Source: Ligustrum vulgare (lineage: Eukaryota; Streptophyta; Magnoliopsida; Lamiales; Oleaceae). Taken from it: 64,000 nt of DNA. Positions 57,641-64,000 of the stretch are shown here, one piece after another. The notes beneath the pieces were generated by a model. The model saw only the letters and a program-made list of their open reading frames with translations, was not told the DNA's origin and made no database searches. The stretch is from positions 7,147,501 through 7,211,500 of the forward strand of contig OY743189.1 of assembly GCA_963555705.1 (NCBI GenBank), in the 5' to 3' direction. Every line of letters starts with the position of its first letter. The stretch's first letter is position 1. The position numbers and the translations under genes are program-made.

Positions 57641-58379
57641 AAAGTAATTTATAAATCAAAAAATAACATTTTGATACCATTAATAGCATAACACGGATGC
57701 TAATGTCATTAATGACGCATGTATCATAATACGTGATAACATATCCAATACAATAATTTTTTCGCCAAACATAGAAAGTTATTTTCACAGGAAACTATGT
57801 GTGGATTTTGGTAACAGCACATCTATTTTTATAGATATTAGTAATCGCACCCGTACGATGCACTGAATATATAATTGAAAATTATTTATTGAATAAATTG
57901 TAAAAATACAATGACCGATAAAAATAACACAATGAACAATAAAAAACATAACTTGCACACACAAATTATGGGTAATTTATAATTTTATTTCTTCCTATAA
58001 GATTTCTTACTTTGTCTAATATCATTATATGAATAAATTTTCTTAGCACAAAATAAAATAAATGAGACAAGTAACTTGATTGTATAAATTGCATTCATAT
58101 AAATACAGTGAAAAATACCCAAAAAGGTAAAATATAAAGTTGTGACTTGCATATTTCTTTTAACAGCTAATTGTTCATTCTCTAATTTCTTAGTCTATTT
58201 AGGTGAAGTAAGATCTGGACATATGAGATCTTCTATACTTCACAAATTGATTTGATGACTGATGTCAGGTTTATGATTAATTGATTTCTAAAAGTTGAAT
58301 ATTTATAATTTTCAAATTGTAAAATGAAATAAAGAGGTTAATAGACATCCAAAAATGAATTTATCGACCACACATTATT
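57641..58379. other. Intergenic AT-rich DNA, no feature seen
   Basis: About 740 bp with no credible open frame or repeat structure. Confidence 0.55.
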
Positions 58380-59330
58380 TAAAAGACTCTTTTTCACAAT
58401 GCACGTACTATTTTGTAACCACACATTCTAAAAAAGAAAATCACTTTTCAACTTTCATTTTCAACCACTCAATTGATTGATTTGACAATTATTTTATTTT
58501 TTATACCACTTTCCTTCATTTTCAACCAAACATTTAAAACAATTTTAATCTATAGTATTTATCAAACATACCTTTATTCAATGATTCCAATACAACATGA
58601 CATTGTATTTTTCGTTGAGTAGTCAAATGGTCATGTTTCTGAAAAAAAAAAAGACGAAACTATTTTTGTGCATGCTAAATAAATGTGTTAACCATATTCT
58701 AATATTAAATAGAATGAGTTTGCTAACACCTTATATTTTTATTTTTGATAGAATTCAATGTATTAATTGTTAATGTCTGTAGTATATATTTTACAAATTG
58801 AGGTTGTTTTAAATTCATAAAATTAAAAAAAGATAAATGAGCGAAATGAGTATATTAATAAAATTAATTTCAGTATGACAAATGAGTTTATCGAAATCTA
58901 AAGTTGTAGAAATTAAAAGGATTTAATTGATTACTTAGAAAAATCAGATATTTATTATTTCTTTTAATTCGATAAGAAAAAAATCGAAATTAATCATTTA
59001 TGTCAAATTGAATTAAGGTAAGAAAGTATAGGTATCATTTTAGGACTTAAATAAGATAAATTAAAAAGAATGGATATTGAAAAGTGTAAAAAGTATAAGG
59101 AAAACTTTTACCTTTAGTATTTGAGACGATTTTACGAATAATATGTTTAGAGTTTGCTCTCATTTGTTAGCTTGTATTAAACTTTTAGTTGAGATCTTGA
59201 ATTTGACACCACTATTGCATATTTTTTAACTTCAAAATATTACAATAATTATCAAAATAATAAAAATAATATAGAATTTGACCTTTTGTTAGAAGTTTTA
59301 TTTTTCACAAATCCATAAATTATTTATTAA
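58380..59330 (+). repeat. Dispersed repeat copy, + orientation
   Basis: The reverse complement of 26500-27201 matches about 58480-59270. No coding capacity. The outer limits are uncertain because only one full-length partner is in the window. Confidence 0.7.
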
Positions 59331-59459
59331 ATGTCACGTATGAATTGATTTTGCTTTAATTGAACTTTCCTATTTCAGTTATTAAAATAAATTGATTAAA
59401 TTACAAAATCTTCTAAAACAGCGGGTAAAAAAGGTGGGAAACTACGTGGGAATTTATGT

Positions 59460-60513
59460 GACGGCTAGGGCTGCAAGCAGAAATTGTCAAATCAAAAAAT
59501 CGAATCGAAATCGAATTTTAGAAACTGTCAGATCGGTGTCACGTGGACCCGTCAACGAAATGGTTTTGAACTGAACCAAACCGATCAAGAATGATTTGGT
59601 TTAGATTTTAAATTTTTAATTACGATTTGAAACCAAACCGGACCGGTGAAAAATATATAAAAATAAAAAATAGAAACAGGAAAATTCTAAAAAATTCGGC
59701 CAATATATCAAATTCAATAGTTATATGGGTATTCTTGTTGATTTCTATTAGATTTATTACCTAATTAGATAATTTCTATGTTTCAAAATTCAAATAAATC
59801 CAATAATTTTCATCCAAATATTTTCGTAACAAAAGACAAAAATAATTGTATGTAATTGTTATATCAATTATATACTCTTTATCTAATCAATAAGTAGTAT
59901 GTATTGTGGCGGATTATACTCTCTATAGTCTTATTGGGCATCATGTTATTTTTTGGCTTTATATACTTGTATTATAATATTTTCGTAACATTTATTTGTA
60001 AAATCATAGCATAAAAAAGGGACAAAATAACTATATTGAAATTTTACAGTGATTTCATTTTGAATTAAGCCCTCTTTGGTTCTAGAGAAATTGAACGAAT
60101 TTTTCTTCAAATTTATTTTCAACTACATATTTTTACGGGACCCACCACTTTGCACATTTTCAACAACTTTTCAACTACACATTCAATTTTTTTTCCAATT
60201 TCTCTTACACCAAACAGGCTCTTAGTTAGTATTTTAATTTAGAGTAGATATATTTAGTTTGTTTAGATATATCGTTAATAAAGTATAAATATACATCGAA
60301 ATCAATGAACTATTGGTATAAAAATGGAAAGATAAAAAAATATATGGTGAAAACTGAGGTTTAAAATCGGACCAAACCGTTAGGTTTAGGTTTGAGTTTT
60401 TCTCAAACCGTTTTAAATTATTTGATTTAGGTTTGAACTTTTTAAATCAACAATTTGATTTCAAAATCTGTCAAAAATAGGTGAAACTGAACCACTTACA
60501 CCCCTGAAGGCTA
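59460..60513. mobile_element. Non-autonomous hAT-like element with near-perfect 8-bp duplication
   Basis: The element is about 59468-60505. The left end GGGCTGCAAG and complement of the right end AGGGGTGTAAG are short inverted repeats. Flanks GACGGCTA and GAAGGCTA match at 7 of 8. Subterminal regions repeat AACCAAACCGGACCGG / AAACCGTT-type words on both strands. No transposase. Confidence 0.6.
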
Positions 60514-61195
60514 TACGGTATTGTTATTATATATATAATTACAGTAATGATCTCATAAGCACCTGTTTAGGTGGCAGTTACATGTCATACACCACTTATT
60601 ATCACCTAAGTATGATGCCTGGCATAAAACTAAACACGCTACTTTGAAGATCAAAATTGTATATAATTATATAATAATTTATAAAGATATACATAGATAT
60701 AGATTAAACAATCCTTCCAGGGTTGATTTGTCATTAAACGAAGTCGTTTTTTAATAATTGTGTTGTTTAATTTAATAATCGTATTATTACATTATAATTG
60801 TGAATCACATGAAAGGATGCTTCTGATTCTTTCGTTTCGAATTGTGTATCATTGTTACTCAGAGAATCCCAGTTATAGTTTTCTTTTCTTCTGAATTATG
60901 TCATACTTGAACGTGGGGTGTGTATAATTTGGGGATGGACCACATCGAAAAACGTTGCAAGACAAACAAACAAGTTGGTAAAAAATATATTTATACAAGT
61001 TGATGGATTAGTAGGGGCACCGTTTACAGATTAAATTTTAATTTAATTTTGAGTAATAATGTTATAATATTACTGGTCTTAAATTATGTGTCCAGGTAGA
61101 ACTAATGTGAGATTTAATGAGGGCACAATTAAATGTGAATTATACATTTAATTGAGTATATCACATAATGTCATATAAATTGAATTAGTGATAGT
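60514..61195. other. Intergenic AT-rich DNA, no feature seen
   Basis: No credible open frame or repeat recognised. Confidence 0.55.
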
Positions 61196-61248
61196 TATTG
61201 TTTATTCAAGGCACCTCCAAGCCAAAGCACCATTTTAGTGCACCATTT

Positions 61249-61377
61249 GCACCAAAATAGTGCAAAATCCACACCACTTTTTGAACTCATTTGTAACCAC
61301 ATGCACCAAAATAGTGTAAAATTCACACCATTTTTTAAACTCATCTCCAACCACATGCACCAAAATTTACACCAAAT
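61249..61377. repeat. 54-bp tandem repeat, two full copies and a partial third
   Basis: Units start at 61249, 61303 and 61357 with GCACCAAAAT and contain ACACCA(C/T)TTTTT and AACCACAT. Units 1 and 2 differ at several positions. Confidence 0.88.
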
Positions 61378-61990
61378 AAAAGTGTTAGGATTTTGTAATT
61401 GACAATTCTGTGAATAATAGACTAAATTGAACATTTGTAAAAGTCAAGGAGTTAGGTGCAATTTTGTATAGTTGATAAGATAGGTTAGGGTTGAGTTGAA
61501 AAGACAAGGCTGAAATTTAGAAGTTAAAGATCACTCTCGTTATCTGCTCAAGCGATTTCAACAATGACCATGTCGTTCGAGTTCCGCTTGTTGTGCCTTG
61601 GCCTACGCTCGAATCCCACTCATGATAGGCTCGAGTGCACCTGAATAAATTTGAAGACAGAATGTACCCGCTCACTTAACTCTCGAGCGGTCCTTCTATC
61701 GTGCGGAGGATGCTCAATTCCCATTCTAGTAGTGCTTGAAAGGGAAACGACAGAATGGAGCACTAAGCATGTTTTTAATGTAGAATTCTTGGCCCATTCT
61801 CACCACTATTTAAACTGAGGCTTGTGCACGAATTATGATGGGGTTATTCTCATTATTTCAGAGGCTTAACACCATCATACACCTTTTGATTTCACGTATC
61901 ATTGAAGTTCCAAGAACATCAAAGTGCTTCAAAGGTGAATTCATTCGTGTCTTATAATACTCTAAATTGCAAATGTTGACCATTAGGTTT
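61378..61990. other. Unassigned DNA upstream of the copia gag fragment
   Basis: Contains GCTCGAATCCCACTC- and CTCGAG-rich stretches and a TATTTAAA-like word near 61808. By position it could be an LTR/leader of the copia remnant, but no boundary is visible. Confidence 0.35.
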
Positions 61991-62331
61991 GAAGAAATTT
62001 GAATGAGGGATGATGAGATGTTCGATGTCTTCTATGCGAACCTAAATGACATAGTTAATTCTAGTTTCAACCTAGGTGAAAGGGTTCCTGAGCTCAAAAT
62101 TGGGAGAAAATTTCTTAGATCCTTACCTACGCATTTCAGACATAAAGTCATAGCTATCGAAGACGTCTATTGCCATGGCACCTCTAGGAATGATGAATCT
62201 AGATCCTCTGATGAAAGTGTTAAAGATGAGAATGTTGCCTATATGATTAAGAAGTTCAAAAAATTCTTCAAGTCTAAGAAAGGGCAATTTAGGAAATCTT
62301 AGGGTGACTCTAGTAAATTTAGAAAGGGTAA
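61991..62331 (+). pseudogene. Ty1/copia gag fragment
   Basis: The frame contains MFDVFYANLNDIVNSSFNLG, then ERVPELKIGRKFLRSLPTHF and RHKVIAIED, which is the UBN2-type copia Gag. The block that normally follows is deleted, and the frame goes to a Ser/Asp-rich stretch and MIKKFKKFFKSKKGQFRKS before a stop at 62300. The zinc knuckle is missing because an LTR begins at 62332. Confidence 0.8.
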
Positions 62332-62847
62332 TGTGACGACCCGAATTCTCGAACATTCGAGTGCCACTAAAAGTGACTCATATCATATTATCGAGACTTA
62401 AATAGAAATGTAAAATTATTCAAAAGAATAATTAGAATCCCATAATTTTATTTGTGAATAAAAATAGAACATAATTTTCTTACATAAAGTTCAACATAAT
62501 TATCTCATCAATCTTAACCACTTTTGCCACTTCCATGTTGACCGCCTCGAACCTTCAATTATCTGAAAATGGTAAATATCGTGGAGTGAGATTTATAAAA
62601 TCTCAGTAAGTATACCAAGCATAAATTTTCTTTTGAAAGCATATGGATCATTTTCATCATAACATAGGATAGGATCGAAATACTCATAAACATAGGGAGA
62701 CACAAGAATTTTACCGAACTTAAATGGCAAGAATTCTTATGTGTAGCGCTACTAAACTCCGGTCCCATTAGCATAATCATAAACATATCATATGGAACCC
62801 ATAACAATCTTGTGAGATTGATTTCATAGCAATGATCCAAGCATTTT

Positions 62848-63487
62848 CATAAAAACATAAGATATACTTACTTGTCATAAAAACATACTTACTTTTCATA
62901 AAAACATAAGGTGTATTTACCTTTCATAAAAACATACTTACTTTTCATAAAAACATAAGATATACTTACTTGTCATAAAAACATACTTACTTTTCATAAA
63001 AACATAAGATATACTTACTTGTCATAAAAACATACTTACTTTTCATAAAAACATAAGGTGTATTTACCTTTCATAAAAACATACTTACTTTTCATAAAAA
63101 CATAAGATATACTTACTTGTCATAAAAACATACTTACTTTTCATAAAAACATAAGGTGTATTTACCTTTCATAAAAACATACTTACTTTTCATAAAAACA
63201 TAAGATATACTTACTTGTCATAAAAACATACTTACTTTTCATAAAAACATAAGGTGTATTTACCTTTCATAAAAACATACTTACTTTTCATAAAAACATA
63301 AGATATACTTACTTGTCATAAAAACATACTTACTTTTCATAAAAACATAAGGTGTATTTACCTTTCATAAAAACATACTTACTTTTCATAAAAACATAAG
63401 ATATACTTACTTTTCATAAAAACATAAGGTGTATTTACCTTTCATAAAAACATACTTACTTTTCATAAAAACATAAGATATACTTAC
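62848..63487. repeat. Higher-order minisatellite of 28- and 21-bp units (98-bp superunit)
   Basis: Three unit types each start CATAAAAACATA: A (28 bp, ...AGATATACTTACTTGT), B (21 bp, ...CTTACTTTT) and C (28 bp, ...AGGTGTATTTACCTTT). They run mostly in the order A-B-C-B, giving a 98-bp period. The pattern breaks twice: near 62950-63020 as A-B-A-B-C, and near 63390-63440 where A ends TTT and is followed directly by C. Units of each type are almost identical. Confidence 0.95.
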
Positions 63488-63716
63488 CTTTTAAAAGATT
63501 AAAATGAAGTGTAGTAGTAAATGGACCAAAACTTTCTTGACCACCTTGAATTTCTCTTACTTGTGGATTTTGTCAAGAGATTGGAAATAAGTGTATATGT
63601 GTAGAGTTGTGTGTAAAAGAGATGAGTTTAAATAGATGTATAAAGTTGGCATATTGTAAACATAATCATTCAATTCTATTAATTTTAACACATCCTTTTC
63701 TTAAAGTAAAGCACCA

Positions 63717-64000
63717 TTCATATACTTTTCCATATTTATACAAATATTATGCTCTTCATGATTACATATAATGGAGTCTTATCAACCATTCATATACTTT
63801 TCCATATTTATACAAATATTATGCTCTTCATGATTACATATAATGGAGTCTATAATTCATTCATATACTTTTCCATATTTATACAAATATTATGCTCTTC
63901 ATGATTACATATAATGGAGTATATAATTCATTCATATACTTTTCCATATTTATACAAATATTATGCTCTTCATGATTACATATAATGGAGTATATAATTC
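63717..64000. repeat. 71-72-bp tandem repeat, at least four copies
   Basis: TATACTTTTCCATATTTATA recurs at 63721, 63793, 63864 and 63935 with nearly identical sequence between (CAAATATTATGCTCTTCATG, ATTACATATAATGGAGT). The array reaches the window edge. Confidence 0.95.

Larger units (their letters stand above)
62332..64000 (-). mobile_element. Gypsy-type LTR in reverse orientation, inserted in the copia gag, running past the window
   Basis: Starts TGTGACGACCCGAATTC. As in the reversed LTR at 15519, a GGAGTGAGATTTATAAAATCTCAGTAAG block (cf. GGAGTGAGCATTTC...CAGTAG at 15820) lies about 250-300 bp inside. It contains two minisatellite arrays listed below. The other end is outside the window. 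Confidence 0.7.

Noticed and set aside
61600..61640. A GCTCGAATCCCACTC stretch resembling a tRNA T-arm.
   Set aside because: No matching acceptor, D or anticodon stems at the right spacing.
62848..64000. Regularly repeated units considered as a CRISPR-like array.
   Set aside because: Units are contiguous tandem repeats without unique spacers, in a plant genome and within an LTR.
1..64000. The idea that the window holds a previously undescribed multi-gene defence or metabolic system.
   Set aside because: The only intact gene is an LSD1-like gene; all other coding sequence is recognisable transposon, pararetrovirus or host-gene debris, apart from short unidentified scraps.

Overview
The window is nuclear DNA of a flowering plant, most likely a eudicot. 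It is AT-rich, has spliced plant-type gene structure, and is dominated by Ty3/gypsy, Ty1/copia and hAT elements stacked inside one another. I see one intact host gene: a six-coding-exon LSD1/LOL-type zinc-finger gene on the + strand at about 28.2-31.7 kb, encoding 173 residues. Two broken host-type genes are recognisable: a fasciclin-like arabinogalactan protein pseudogene (- strand, 32.1-33.0 kb) and a chloroplast DnaJ11-like J-protein pseudogene (- strand, 42.5-42.9 kb). Short coding-like scraps near 40.4-41.05 kb are unidentified. I found no tRNA, rRNA or CRISPR.

Layout, left half. 1-8022 is a gypsy-derived non-autonomous LTR element interrupted by a decayed chromodomain gypsy element (about 896-6794) that ends in a 3.1 kb LTR. 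8023-10010 is an inverted pair of LTRs from the same non-autonomous family around a 0.3-0.4 kb tail. 10011-12634 is the gag and 5' LTR of an Athila-like gypsy element on the - strand. 12635-19600 is a degraded endogenous pararetrovirus (Caulimoviridae-like, - strand) split by a 3.73 kb solo LTR with a 5-bp target duplication. 20.06-24.8 kb is a 5'-truncated chromovirus with RT, RNase H, integrase, chromodomain and 3' LTR. 24.8-28.05 kb holds AT-rich DNA, a dispersed repeat and an 836-bp foldback element with a 9-bp target duplication.

Layout, right half. After the LSD1-like gene and the pseudogene come a 1.13 kb internally deleted hAT element with a perfect 8-bp duplication (33.63-34.76 kb), and a second non-autonomous LTR element (35.88-40.40 kb) whose 3' LTR carries a solo Athila-like LTR. 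From 44.77 to 56.54 kb one gypsy insertion, still bracketed by the direct repeat ATTAT, has been filled and gutted by a chromovirus LTR fragment, a near full-length but broken hAT element (46.23-50.20 kb) and half a copia element. 57.5-60.5 kb holds further copies of the dispersed repeat and a hAT-like non-autonomous element. 61.2-64.0 kb holds tandem repeats, a copia gag scrap and an LTR carrying two different minisatellite arrays.

The elements do not form a pathway; what connects them is insertion order. Every transposon reading frame found is disrupted, so none looks able to supply its own enzymes. I did not find a convincing new biological system. The most informative items are the nested histories with readable target duplications, the inverted LTR pair, the hAT element sitting exactly at a large deletion breakpoint, and short palindromes kept between element copies.
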